Position numbers and translations under genes: made by a program
Source: Bifidobacterium cebidarum
Lineage (GTDB): Bacteria; Actinomycetota; Actinomycetes; Actinomycetales; Bifidobacteriaceae
Length of the DNA: 64,000 bases
Assembly: GCF_009193305.1 (NCBI RefSeq)
Contig: NZ_WBVS01000001.1
Location: 248,001-312,000, forward strand
Reading direction: 5' to 3'
The notes under the pieces: generated by a model
The model's database searches: none
Told to the model about the DNA's origin: nothing
What the model saw: only the letters and a program-made list of their open reading frames with translations
In this document: in pieces, positions 16,559 to 24,777 of the stretch
Layout of the letters: every line of letters starts with the position of its first letter
Numbering within the stretch: the stretch's first letter is position 1

Positions 16559-18814
16559 TCAGGCGTTGCGCCAGGCGATGCCGCTGCCTTCGAGGTCGAA
16601 GGTTTCACTGCTGCCGTCCGCCAGCGTGACGGTGGTGGTCTGCGGCTGGTCGGTGTTGTTAATCACGCAGTAGAGGCCCCGCTCCGGGAAGTGTGCGACC
16701 TCGCACTCCGGGTTCGAAGAGCTCCATGCCGCGTACCTGCCTTCGTTATGGGACGCCCAGAAGAGGATACGCTCCAGCAATCGCGCGTTGGCGGCCGAGT
16801 ACGGCAGGCCGGACACGTACACGCCACGGCCCTCGCCGTATTCGTTGACCGCAAGCTGCACCTGGCCATGATCAGCGCGCAGCAGCGTCACGTCCTCGTT
16901 GACCGGGTAGGTGTTGAGCACCGGCTCGCCGAAGTCGATGCCGCCGAGCGGTTCGATGCCCTGGCCACCGCCGCAGCCGGACAGCGGAATGCGGTAACCG
17001 GCCTTCTCCCACGCCTCGCGGGCTTCGGCGTCCACCGGCACGTCGGCGGTGATGAAGTGATCCGGGGTGACCGGCGGGAAGTACTTGTCCACAGACAGGG
17101 TCTGGTAACGCTCTTCGTCCACACCGAACACGTCGGCCAGTTGGAAGAAACGGCCGGCCTGGAAGCGAGGCAGCGAGCTCGGCTCGCCCACGCCCACCAG
17201 AGCGCCGCCGCCACGCACCCAGGCGCGCAGCGTCTCGGCCAGCTTCGGATTCGCCCACACGTCACCGCCGGTGAACGCGGTGTCGACCGGGCCGCCGGTT
17301 ACAATCACGTCGATGTCGTCGGCCACGCCATGCTCCAGTACGTCATCGAAGCTGATGAAGCGCACGTTCACGCGCATGCCGGACAGGGATTCCAGAATGC
17401 CGTAGTAGGAGTAGGTCTGCTTGTTGGGCAGTGCATGAGCCACGGTGAACGCCATCCAGGAGCGCATCTTGCCCCAGGAGTTCAGAATCGCCACGTTGAG
17501 CTCGCCTTCGGCGGCCTTACCGTCCGTACGGTCGTGGATGTCACGGAACTCGTTGGCGATATGGGTCACCGTGTCCACGAACTTCGGGAACTTGGCCGCG
17601 AGCGACAGGTATCCGCCATAGCCCATGCGGGAGATCGGGGAACGTAGGATGGCGCGACGGGCCTTACGCCAGTTGTCGAGGCCTTCGATGCTTGGGTCGT
17701 TGCCCTCGTAGAAGGTGTCCGGGAAGAAGTACGGCAGGAAACGGCCCTCGGTGTACCGAACGCCCGGAATATCGGCGATCATACGGGTTGTGGTGCCGTC
17801 GCCGATGGAGCCGACCACGGCGTCCAGACCGAGGTCCTCGAAGCCTTCCTTGTAGGGCTCGGTGCCAATCCACTGGTCGCCGAGGAACATCATCGCCTCC
17901 TTGCCCGCGGCATGGGACATGTCGGCGAGCTGCTTGACGTTCTTGCGCACGAAGCCGGAGAGGAAATCGATCCAGTCGCGCTGCGCCTTGCGCGGCACAC
18001 GCCATGCGGAGTTGTAGGCGCCGCCGTCCACGAAGTCCTCCGGGCGCAGACGGTAGCCGTATTCCTTCTCGAAATCATCAAGCGCAGCCGGGCTCACGGT
18101 GCAGGCGCAACCGAACCAATCCACGATCTTCTCGCGATGCTTCGGGTCGAACAGCAGGGTGAACTGGTAGAAGAACGTGGTGAAGCGCACCACATCCACC
18201 TGCGGATTGTCCTTCAGCCACTGCTCGAACGTGTCGAACACGAACTTGCGGGTGGCCGGATGGTAGATGTCGAACGGAATCTCGTGTTCCTTGTCGCCCC
18301 AGTTGTTGGTCAGGTGGTTGTACATCTCCACCGGATCCCAAATGATGTAGGCCAGGAAGCTCACCGTGTACTCGTGCCACGGGGTCACGCCCGTCACATG
18401 CACGGTGTCCTCGCCAGCATCAAGCGCCCACCGCTCCGCCGGAACGACTTCGCCGGTGGTGCGGTCCACGACCTCCCAGTACTTGTGCGGGTCGGCATCG
18501 CGGTTCGGCTTCAACTGTTCGGAGAAGAAACCGCCCATCAGCGGAACGTCGACCGCATCCGATTCGGCCAGAATACGATCGGTCAGCAGGTATACCTGCG
18601 GTGTCTCATCCATATGCAGGGTGATCCACTCGTTATGCGCGCGGGTCGGGAAGTATGCGCTGTAGATCTTCTTGCCGAGGGCGAGTACGGCTTCGTCCAG
18701 ATGGGTGCCGTCGGAGTTACGAATCGCGTCCGCACCCCATAATTCGGCAAGCTCCTTGGTTTTTTCGGCAAAGTTCTCCTCGCTTGGCAAGGTGAAGCGG
18801 CCGGTACTGGTCAT
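16559..18814 (-). CDS. lnpA: 1,3-beta-galactosyl-N-acetylhexosamine phosphorylase (lacto-N-biose phosphorylase, GH112)
   Basis: This 751-residue cytoplasmic enzyme cleaves imported lacto-N-biose or galacto-N-biose with phosphate, giving galactose-1-phosphate and GlcNAc or GalNAc. The N-terminus (GRFTLPSEENF), the barrel sequences (ETPQVYLLTDRI, PWHEYTVSFLAYIIWDP) and the C-terminal glutamine-amidotransferase-like and beta-sandwich parts (VTGGPVDTAFTGGDVW; AVNEYGEGRGVYVSGLP) match bifidobacterial LnpA in length and order. ATG 18814 follows AAAGGAGAG. A promoter is seen at 18867-18895. The usual downstream lnpB kinase and lnpC uridylyltransferase genes are absent here. Confidence 0.93.
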   Translation of the reverse strand: MTSTGRFTLPSEENFAEKTKELAELWGADAIRNSDGTHLDEAVLALGKKIYSAYFPTRAHNEWITLHMDETPQVYLLTDRILAESDAVDVPLMGGFFSEQLKPNRDADPHKYWEVVDRTTGEVVPAERWALDAGEDTVHVTGVTPWHEYTVSFLAYIIWDPVEMYNHLTNNWGDKEHEIPFDIYHPATRKFVFDTFEQWLKDNPQVDVVRFTTFFYQFTLLFDPKHREKIVDWFGCACTVSPAALDDFEKEYGYRLRPEDFVDGGAYNSAWRVPRKAQRDWIDFLSGFVRKNVKQLADMSHAAGKEAMMFLGDQWIGTEPYKEGFEDLGLDAVVGSIGDGTTTRMIADIPGVRYTEGRFLPYFFPDTFYEGNDPSIEGLDNWRKARRAILRSPISRMGYGGYLSLAAKFPKFVDTVTHIANEFRDIHDRTDGKAAEGELNVAILNSWGKMRSWMAFTVAHALPNKQTYSYYGILESLSGMRVNVRFISFDDVLEHGVADDIDVIVTGGPVDTAFTGGDVWANPKLAETLRAWVRGGGALVGVGEPSSLPRFQAGRFFQLADVFGVDEERYQTLSVDKYFPPVTPDHFITADVPVDAEAREAWEKAGYRIPLSGCGGGQGIEPLGGIDFGEPVLNTYPVNEDVTLLRADHGQVQLAVNEYGEGRGVYVSGLPYSAANARLLERILFWASHNEGRYAAWSSSNPECEVAHFPERGLYCVINNTDQPQTTTVTLADGSSETFDLEGSGIAWRNA

Positions 18815-18866
18815 GGTCTCTCCTTTGAGGACATTGATTATGTCGGTAATTGTTGTAGCCGATTAA

Positions 18867-18895
18867 ATTGTAAACAATATATGCATATAAAACAA
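18867..18895 (-). promoter_or_regulatory. Sigma-70-like promoter of lnpA with overlapping palindrome
   Basis: On the minus strand TTGTTT (18890-18895) and TACAAT (18867-18872) are separated by exactly 17 bases. The -10 lies in a palindrome ATTGTTTACAAT, and an ACAACAATT element follows, so a repressor could block the -10. Confidence 0.65.
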
Positions 18896-19212
18896 GAATC
18901 CGACCCCGCCGTCGGGCGTCCAGGATTCTGACTGCATAAATCACTAGTGCGCCCTACGGCGACGCCGGAAGAGCGAATGCAACATCACCGGGGATTCCTG
19001 CCGACCTTGCCGACAATTGTTCATCGGCAAGGACCAGCAAGTCTCCGGGTCAGTATGTTGTGTGCTACTTGGTGGAGAAGCCGCCCGGCATCGGAAGGAG
19101 TAGCACGAGATGCCGGGCGACGGGAATATTGACGGCCCCTGCAAGAACGGACTCGCCTTCGGCGAGACTCAATCCGGCCCTCGCTCGGCTGCCGCCTCGC
19201 TCAGGCTGACGC

Positions 19213-19240
19213 TACAGACAGCCCACCGGGCTGTCTGCTA
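19213..19240 (-). terminator. Hairpin after the lacto-N-biose importer genes
   Basis: Stem CAGACAGCCC/GGGCTGTCTG with a 4-base loop directly after the permease stop; there is no T tract, so it may protect the transcript or attenuate read-through into lnpA. Confidence 0.5.
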
Positions 19241-19246
19241 AACGCG

Positions 19247-20206
19247 TCAGCCCTTGACTGCACCGGCGGCGAGACCGGCCTGCCAGTAGCGCTGGAGACC
19301 GAGGAAGAGCACAATCACCGGCAGCACACCGAGCAGAGCGCCCATCATCAGAGCGCCACGATCAGTGAAGGTTGCGAGAGAGACCATGCCGTACAGACCC
19401 AAAGTCACCGGCTTCAGGGTGTCGGAAGAGACCATCATCAACGGCAGCAGGAAGTTGTTCCACGTGGCAACGAACAGGAACAGGAAAATCGTGACCATTG
19501 CCGGAGCCAGAATCCTCAGCACAATCGTGAAGAAGATTCGTGCTTCGCTAGCGCCATCGATGCGAGCCGCCTCAAGCAGTTCGTTCGGCACTGAGGTCTG
19601 CGCATACACGCGTCCCAGGAAGAAGCCGAACGGAGAGACGCAGCACGGGATGATGATGGAGAGCATCGTGTTGGTCAGATGCATGGCGTGGAAGATGGAG
19701 TACTGCGGAATGGTCAGCAGTGCAGCCGGCATCAGCATGCAGCCCATGATGACGCCGATGGCAAGGTTCTTGCCACGGAAGTTGAACTTCGCGGTGGCAT
19801 ATCCTGCCATCACAGCCACCAGCGTACCGACCAGAGCGGAAACGCCCGAGTAGATCAGGGAGTTCAGCACCCAACGCCAGAACTGGCCACGGGTCCAACC
19901 AATCAGTGTGCCGTAGTTCTTGGCGATGGCTGCAGGCAGATCGCTCAGACCCACGGCGAACCACAGACCATTGCTGCCGGTCATCTGGCTCGGCGTCTTG
20001 GTCGATGCGATGATGGCCCAGTAGATCGGGAACAGGAAGTAAATCAGGGCAAAGACCAGAACGACGATGGTGATGGTCTTGACCAGCGCGGAAGGCTGCA
20101 TGGAACGAGGCAGATCGTTGGCATGCTTATCGCGAATCTTATCGGCCTTCTTGCGAGCGCGCGCTGCCGCACGCGATTCCTTATCAATAGCTTCTGCGGT
20201 GCTCAT
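19247..20206 (-). CDS. gltC: ABC sugar transporter permease (MalG type), lacto-N-biose/galacto-N-biose importer
   Basis: This 319-residue inner-membrane protein has six membrane segments after a basic N-terminal tail. The EAA loop that contacts the ATPase reads EAARIDGASEARIFFTIV. It ends AAGAVKG, typical of CUT1 MalG-type permeases. It overlaps the upstream permease by 4 bases (ATGA). No ATPase gene is present; CUT1 systems in actinobacteria usually share an MsiK-type ATPase encoded elsewhere. The substrate is assigned from its position beside lnpA and its known homologue in the bifidobacterial lnp locus. Confidence 0.85.
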   Translation of the reverse strand: MSTAEAIDKESRAAARARKKADKIRDKHANDLPRSMQPSALVKTITIVVLVFALIYFLFPIYWAIIASTKTPSQMTGSNGLWFAVGLSDLPAAIAKNYGTLIGWTRGQFWRWVLNSLIYSGVSALVGTLVAVMAGYATAKFNFRGKNLAIGVIMGCMLMPAALLTIPQYSIFHAMHLTNTMLSIIIPCCVSPFGFFLGRVYAQTSVPNELLEAARIDGASEARIFFTIVLRILAPAMVTIFLFLFVATWNNFLLPLMMVSSDTLKPVTLGLYGMVSLATFTDRGALMMGALLGVLPVIVLFLGLQRYWQAGLAAGAVKG

Positions 20207-21174
20207 TCTGCGTTCACCTTCCTTTCAACGAGCGTGTAGACTACGGCGAGTACGCCAGCGATCAGTGCCATAACGATGGCCACAGCGGATGCAGGTCCAT
20301 CGCCACCCGGGGTCAGCGTGCCTTGCGAAGTGTTGAGGGCCATCATCATTGGCGTGTACGACTTGGAAATGCTCGGATCGGAAATCGACATCACCTGAGG
20401 CTCGTTGAACAGCTGGATAGTGCCGACGATGGAGAGCAACATGGCAAGCAGGGCGGCTGCGCGTACGTTCGGCAGCTTGATCTTCATGGCGATCTGGAAG
20501 CCATTGGCACCATCGATGCGGGCGGCTTCGTACAGGTCGTGCGGAATGGCCTGCAGTGCGGCGAGGAAGATCAGCATGTTGTAGCCGGTGAAGGTCCACG
20601 TCGTGATGTTGGCCATGGAGCCGAGGACCACATTATCGCCGAAGAAGTTGACCTTGATGCCGATGGCGGCAAGACCTTTGACGATGGGGGAAATCTGACC
20701 GTTGTAGAGGTACACCCAGATGATGGATGCGACCACGCCCGGGATGGCGTACGGCAGGAAGTAGCTCAGACGGAATGCGGTGATGTGCTTGACGATGTAG
20801 GAATCGATGAGCATTGCCAGAGCAAGTGCCGCGATGATCATGACCGGGACCTGAACCAGGGTGTAGAGCACCACCCTGCCTACGCCAGCCCAGAAAGCGC
20901 CGGAAGTAACAACGTATTGGAAGTTTTGCAGTCCTACGAACTTGTTGACCAGTTCGCCTCCACCGTATGCGCCACCGCCTGTGGTGACCTGACGGAAGAA
21001 GCTGGAGTAAATAGCCCAGATGATAGGCAGAATGAAGACCAGGGCAAAGAGAATGCCAAACGGTGCCATGAAGGCCCAGCCGGTGCGGTTCTCACGCTTG
21101 GCAGCGTCAGACGCCTTTGGCTTGGCGGCACGCCTGGCGACCCCCGTCTTCGCCGTTTTCGTTGTTGCAGTCAT
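20203..21174 (-). CDS. gltB: ABC sugar transporter permease (MalF type), lacto-N-biose/galacto-N-biose importer
   Basis: This 323-residue permease has a basic, Ala/Lys-rich N-terminus and six membrane segments. The EAA loop is EAARIDGANGFQIAMKIKLP. It pairs with the next permease to form the channel and with the upstream binding protein for substrate delivery. A hairpin at 21274-21307 separates it from the binding-protein gene, which would lower expression of the permeases relative to the binding protein. The ATG at 21174 has AAAGACAGGT upstream on the coding strand, a weak ribosome-binding site. Confidence 0.85.
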   Translation of the reverse strand: MTATTKTAKTGVARRAAKPKASDAAKRENRTGWAFMAPFGILFALVFILPIIWAIYSSFFRQVTTGGGAYGGGELVNKFVGLQNFQYVVTSGAFWAGVGRVVLYTLVQVPVMIIAALALAMLIDSYIVKHITAFRLSYFLPYAIPGVVASIIWVYLYNGQISPIVKGLAAIGIKVNFFGDNVVLGSMANITTWTFTGYNMLIFLAALQAIPHDLYEAARIDGANGFQIAMKIKLPNVRAAALLAMLLSIVGTIQLFNEPQVMSISDPSISKSYTPMMMALNTSQGTLTPGGDGPASAVAIVMALIAGVLAVVYTLVERKVNAE

Positions 21175-21273
21175 AGGGAAAACCTGTCTTTCAAAAGAAC
21201 AGTGAGAAATGAAAGTAAGCGATGAAGTCCGGATCAGTGTAGTCAGATATCAGCGAACCGAACTTAGGTAAAA

Positions 21274-21307
21274 GGAAAGGCCGGAGTGTTGAGCTCCGGC
21301 CTTTCGA
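21274..21307 (-). terminator. Attenuating hairpin between binding protein and permease genes
   Basis: Stem GAAAGGCCGGAG/CTCCGGCCTTTC with a short loop, followed on the minus strand by CTTTTACCT. It lies between gltA and gltB inside the operon, so partial termination is likely. Confidence 0.7.
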
Positions 21308-21355
21308 TGTGTGATTGAGGAGATTAGCGGCTGGAAGGAACCTTAGCCGTTAATG

Positions 21356-22672
21356 TCACTCGGAAACAGACAGGCCGAGGTTCTTCAGCGTATCCACAGA
21401 AGTGGTCTGCGCGTCGGAGAAGATGTCCGCAACCTTGCCGGAGCCATCGGTGGCCTTGGCAGCGGTCTCGTTCATCTTGGCGGCGACTGCGGAGAAGCCA
21501 GGCATGTAGGTGAAGTCACCCATGTTGTTGTTGGCGTCCTTGAATTCCTTCATGATGTCCTGACCGCCGAAGAAGGTGGACCACTCGGAAGGAGTCTTGG
21601 CGTCTTCGGTGGTGGCAGCCGGCACCAGGCCCTGGGAAACCAGATCCGGAACCTGGGTGTTGAACCAATCCAGGAACTCCATGGCTTCCTTCGGGTGCTT
21701 GGAGTTCTTCAGCACGGCCACAGCGGAACCACCGTCAGGGCCGGTCTTGCCAGCGTTGCCGAACCAATCGCCAAGCTGAGCGACCTGCCATTCGCCGGAG
21801 CCAGTGCCGCCGGAGGAGGTCATGAACAGCGGAGCTTCCCAAGCGGCGGCCACGGTACCGATCAGCTGGCCATCCTTGATGGAGGCATCGAAGGACGGAT
21901 CCCAACGCGGGTTGGTGGTAACCGCCTTGACGTCGAGCAGCTGCTGGTAGAAGTCAGCAACGGCCTTGGAGCCATCGGTCTCGGTGTTGACGACCCAGGA
22001 GTCGCCCTTCACCTTGTACCAGCCACCGGAAGCACCAGCCAGACCGGAGATCATGTTGCCGGCCTCATCAGGCTGGTAGGACATGATGTACTTGCCGGCG
22101 GCGGCAGCGGTCTTAGCAGCGGCGATGAACTCGTCAGCGGTCTGCGGGACCTCGGTGATGCCGAGCTTCTCGAACTCAGCCTTGTTGTAGAAGTAGACCA
22201 GCGGGCCGGTGTCCTGCGGCAGGCCGTAGGCCTTGCCGTTCACCTGAACCAAGCTGTACGGGCCGGATGCGAAGTCGCCCTTGTACTGCTCGGCATACTG
22301 GGTCACGTCCTGGAGCAGCCCCTTGGTGAAGACCTCAGGCAGCTCGGCGTAACCGACCTGAGCCAGATCAGGAGCCTCGCCGGACTTGACGTCGGTCTCA
22401 AGCTTCTTGATCATCTCAGAGGCCTTGCCATCGAACTTGGTGGCCTTGACCTGAATGTCCGGATGCTCCTTGTTCCACTTGGCAACGATGTCGTTAACCA
22501 GGGTCATGCCTTCGGAATCCGGAAGACGGTGCATGTAGGTGATGGTGACCTTGCCGCCGTCGCTGCTGGAATCACCAGTGTTGGCAGTGTCGCTACCGCA
22601 GCCGGCAAGGCCCATGCCCATGGCGGCTACTGCAGCCAGTGCGGCTACCAGACGCTTGTTATGCGATACCAT
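21356..22672 (-). CDS. gltA: Extracellular sugar-binding lipoprotein, lacto-N-biose/galacto-N-biose importer
   Basis: This 438-residue binding protein has a lipoprotein signal (VAALAAVAAMGMGLAGC, lipobox LAGC) followed by a Ser/Thr/Asp linker, then a CUT1-type two-lobed fold (TYMHRLPDSEGM, KWNKEHPDIQVK, GLPQDTGPLVYFYNKAEF). It captures the disaccharide outside the membrane for gltBC. Family and locus match the galacto-N-biose/lacto-N-biose-binding protein of B. longum. ATG 22672 follows a GAAGGAG site. Its own promoter with paired operator-like repeats lies upstream. Confidence 0.88.
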   Translation of the reverse strand: MVSHNKRLVAALAAVAAMGMGLAGCGSDTANTGDSSSDGGKVTITYMHRLPDSEGMTLVNDIVAKWNKEHPDIQVKATKFDGKASEMIKKLETDVKSGEAPDLAQVGYAELPEVFTKGLLQDVTQYAEQYKGDFASGPYSLVQVNGKAYGLPQDTGPLVYFYNKAEFEKLGITEVPQTADEFIAAAKTAAAAGKYIMSYQPDEAGNMISGLAGASGGWYKVKGDSWVVNTETDGSKAVADFYQQLLDVKAVTTNPRWDPSFDASIKDGQLIGTVAAAWEAPLFMTSSGGTGSGEWQVAQLGDWFGNAGKTGPDGGSAVAVLKNSKHPKEAMEFLDWFNTQVPDLVSQGLVPAATTEDAKTPSEWSTFFGGQDIMKEFKDANNNMGDFTYMPGFSAVAAKMNETAAKATDGSGKVADIFSDAQTTSVDTLKNLGLSVSE

Positions 22673-22726
22673 ATCTCTACTCCTTCGTTATATGGTCTCA
22701 TCACTTCCCTGTGACGAACAATTGTC

Positions 22727-22755
22727 AATGTATGCCCTTCAAGGAAAATTGTCAA
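22727..22755 (-). promoter_or_regulatory. Promoter of the lacto-N-biose importer operon
   Basis: On the minus strand a perfect -35 TTGACA (22750-22755) and a TACATT -10 (22727-22732) are separated by 17 bases. The -35 is inside an operator-like inverted repeat. Confidence 0.7.
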
Positions 22756-22843
22756 CTTTGCTAACAATTTCTGCGCGCCACCAACAAAAACGTTGAGTTC
22801 CTTTGGTTTATCGCACATAAGTTCCGTTAACTTTAGCAACAAT
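22748..22843 (-). promoter_or_regulatory. Two operator-like repeats upstream of gltA
   Basis: Site A (22748-22768) is an inverted repeat ATTGTTAGC-AAAGTTGACAAT on the minus strand. Site B (22826-22843) shares ATTGTTGCTAAAGTTAAC. The common pattern is ATTGTT-N3-AAAGTTRAC. A ROK-family NagR-type regulator is known to control bifidobacterial lnp loci; that these are its sites is inference. Confidence 0.55.
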
Positions 22844-22855
22844 CCCTGCATATTG

Positions 22856-23042
22856 ACTTTTGAACGCTTGGCCGTGTGACCGGTTACATATTATCACGCG
22901 ACCCAACTCTCGCAACACCGGCATGTATCTAAAATATGAAGAAATAGTGAAAGCGTATTTTCTTGCCGCAGTCAAGGAACCCGCAAGGATCCGCGTATCA
23001 CCCGTCGACTACATCGAGTCACCTGACCCGACCTGCACCGCG
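22856..23042. other. Non-coding stretch upstream of the importer operon
   Basis: The rest of the region between the importer operon and the tRNA-Ser terminator shows no convincing gene. Short frames here lack start signals. Confidence 0.5.
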
Positions 23043-23079
23043 GAAAGAAACGGGGCCTAGACACCTGCCTAGACCCCGG
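23043..23079 (-). terminator. Terminator after tRNA-Ser(TGA)
   Basis: Stem CGGGGtCTAG/CTAGgCCCCG (minus strand) followed by TTTCTTT. Confidence 0.75.
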
Positions 23080-23083
23080 TTTG

Positions 23084-23168
23084 CGGACAGAGCGAGATTC
23101 GAACTCGCGGAGGGTTGCCCCTCAACGGTTTTCAAGACCGTCTCTTTAGACCGCTCAGACATCTGTCC
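23084..23168 (-). tRNA. tRNA-Ser (anticodon TGA)
   Basis: The minus strand folds as a class II tRNA: acceptor GGACAGA/TCTGTCC, anticodon stem ACGGT/ACCGT with loop CTTGAAA (anticodon TGA), a long variable arm (TGAGGGGCAACCCTC) and T arm GCGAG-TTCGAAT-CTCGC. Confidence 0.95.
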
Positions 23169-23236
23169 TTCTGCGCGCCCCACAGCATGCCGCGAAAGCG
23201 CACAATGTTCAATTATACATACGGTAGGGAGAATAA

Positions 23237-23356
23237 TTATCGACGCTGTCGCAATGTATCTTTTGCGGCCTCGCCGGCCTCCCCCTCCGGCTCTTTGGAC
23301 TCCTCATCTTCAGGAAGACAATAGTTGCCCGCAGAGCAACAGCAGGCCAGATGAAA
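23237..23356 (-). other. Open frame in phase after the serS stop, Cys-rich then acidic
   Basis: Directly after the serS TGA the same frame stays open for 39 codons to TAA at 23237-23239. It encodes ACCCSAGNYC, then a run rich in Glu, Gly and Ala, then DTLRQRR. There is no ATG, GTG or early TTG start; the only candidate is CTG, with GGGAGG 11 bases upstream inside the serS end. It could be a microprotein with a rare start, a read-through extension of SerS, or chance. Confidence 0.25.
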
Positions 23357-24643
23357 TCAGGCCTCCCACTTGGTCGGCTCAATGACTTCCTTGCCGCCCA
23401 TGTACGGACGCATGGCCTTCGGAATCTCGATGGAGCCGTCCTTCTGCTGGTGGTTCTCAAGGATGGCGACCAGCCAACGGGTGGTGGCCAGTGTGCCGTT
23501 CAGCGTGGAGACCGGACGGGTGTTGCCGTCTTCCATACGCTCGCGAATGTTCAAGCGGCGAGCCTGGTACTCGGTGCAGTTGGAGGTGGAGGTCAGCTCG
23601 CGGTAGCGACCCTGGGTCGGCACCCAAGCCTCGCAGTCGAACTTACGGGCGGCGGAGGAGCCCAGGTCACCGGCGGCGGTATCGATGATGCGGTACGGCA
23701 CCTCAACCTTGGCGAGCATCTCCTGCTCCATGGCCAGCAGGTGCTCATGCTCCTTGTAGGAGTCCTCCTGCTTGGCGTAGACAAACATTTCCACCTTGTC
23801 GAACTGGTGGACGCGGATGATGCCGGAGGTGTCCTTGCCGGCGGCGCCAGCCTCACGGCGATAGCAGGAGCTCCAACCGCAGTAGCGCAGCGGGCCGTTG
23901 TCGAGATCGAGGATCTCGTTCTCGTGCATACCGGCCAGAGCCACTTCGGAGGTGCCGACCAGGTACTGGTCGTCAGGTTCGCGCAGACGGTAGATCTCGT
24001 CGGCATGGGAGTTCAGGAAGCCGGTGCCGCGCATCACTTCAGGACGGACCAGCGTCGGGGTGATGGCCAGCACGAAGCCGTGCTCCTCGGCCTGATCCAC
24101 AGCCATGGTCAGCATGGCGATCTGCATACGGGCCACAGCACCACGCAGGAAGTAGAAGCGGGAGCCGCCGACCTTCACGCCGCGGCGCATATCGATGCCG
24201 GCCACCTCGGTGCCGAGGGTCAGGTGATCCTTCGGCTCGAAGCCTTCGGCGGCGAAGTCACGAATCTGGCCAACCTTCTTGACCACCACGTAATCGTCCT
24301 CGCCGCCTTCCGGGGCCTCCGGCTCCACGATGTTGGAGAGCTTCCACATGGCAGTGGTGTATTCCTCGGCCGCGGAATCAGCCTTGGACTTGTATTCGGC
24401 GACCTTCTGGGAAAGTTCCTTGGTTTCGGCGATCAGCTTGGCCTTTTCGTCGGCCGGAGCCGCGGCAACCTTCTTGCCGATTTCCTTCTGCTGGGCGCGG
24501 GCCTCTTCGAAAGCCTTCAGCGCTTCACGACGTGCGGTATCGGAGGAAAGCACTTCATCGACGAGTTCGACGGACTCGCCGCGCTTGCGCTGGGATTCCT
24601 TGACAATATCAGTGTGTTCACGGATGAATTGAATATCAAGCAT
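23357..24643 (-). CDS. serS: Seryl-tRNA synthetase
   Basis: This 428-residue class II synthetase charges tRNA-Ser, and a tRNA-Ser gene lies just downstream. The N-terminal antiparallel coiled-coil arm (about residues 25-105) is seen as long charged helices (RREALKAFEEARAQQKEIG). The catalytic core includes motif 2 (CYRREAGAAGKDTSGIIRVHQF) and motif 3 (NGTLATTRWLVAILENHQ). ATG 24643 begins the conserved MLDIQFIREH; the frame is open 10 codons further but that part is not conserved in this family. Confidence 0.95.
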   Translation of the reverse strand: MLDIQFIREHTDIVKESQRKRGESVELVDEVLSSDTARREALKAFEEARAQQKEIGKKVAAAPADEKAKLIAETKELSQKVAEYKSKADSAAEEYTTAMWKLSNIVEPEAPEGGEDDYVVVKKVGQIRDFAAEGFEPKDHLTLGTEVAGIDMRRGVKVGGSRFYFLRGAVARMQIAMLTMAVDQAEEHGFVLAITPTLVRPEVMRGTGFLNSHADEIYRLREPDDQYLVGTSEVALAGMHENEILDLDNGPLRYCGWSSCYRREAGAAGKDTSGIIRVHQFDKVEMFVYAKQEDSYKEHEHLLAMEQEMLAKVEVPYRIIDTAAGDLGSSAARKFDCEAWVPTQGRYRELTSTSNCTEYQARRLNIRERMEDGNTRPVSTLNGTLATTRWLVAILENHQQKDGSIEIPKAMRPYMGGKEVIEPTKWEA

Positions 24644-24777
24644 GCGCCCAACACTACCGCCGCAAGCCGACACATAAGCATGTCATCCGCCTGCCAATCT
24701 CACCAACCGTGCAGGAAATGTTCACGAACGGCGCGGCAATAGTCAAGACGGACAATCTGCCACTACAAATAGGAATC

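Larger units (their letters stand above)
18815..19246. other. Intergenic region between lnpA and the importer permease
   Basis: No convincing gene is present in these 432 bases. Apart from the lnpA promoter and leader, it contains short inverted repeats (CTCGCCTTCGGCGAG near 19151) and a strong hairpin at 19213-19240. Short reading frames here have no ribosome-binding site or protein-like composition. Confidence 0.6.

Noticed and set aside
18944..19144. A short minus-strand frame between lnpA and the permease gene
   Set aside because: No ribosome-binding site; Arg/Ser/Pro-rich content without pattern; likely chance.
21353..22714. A 453-codon open frame opposite the sugar-binding protein gene
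   Set aside because: Antisense to a gene with clear lipobox and family motifs; no independent support.
22860..23060. A 66-codon plus-strand frame upstream of tRNA-Ser
   Set aside because: No ribosome-binding site and it runs into the tRNA terminator hairpin.
23351..24742. A 463-codon open frame opposite serS
   Set aside because: Antisense to serS with the typical G/V/H-rich shadow composition.
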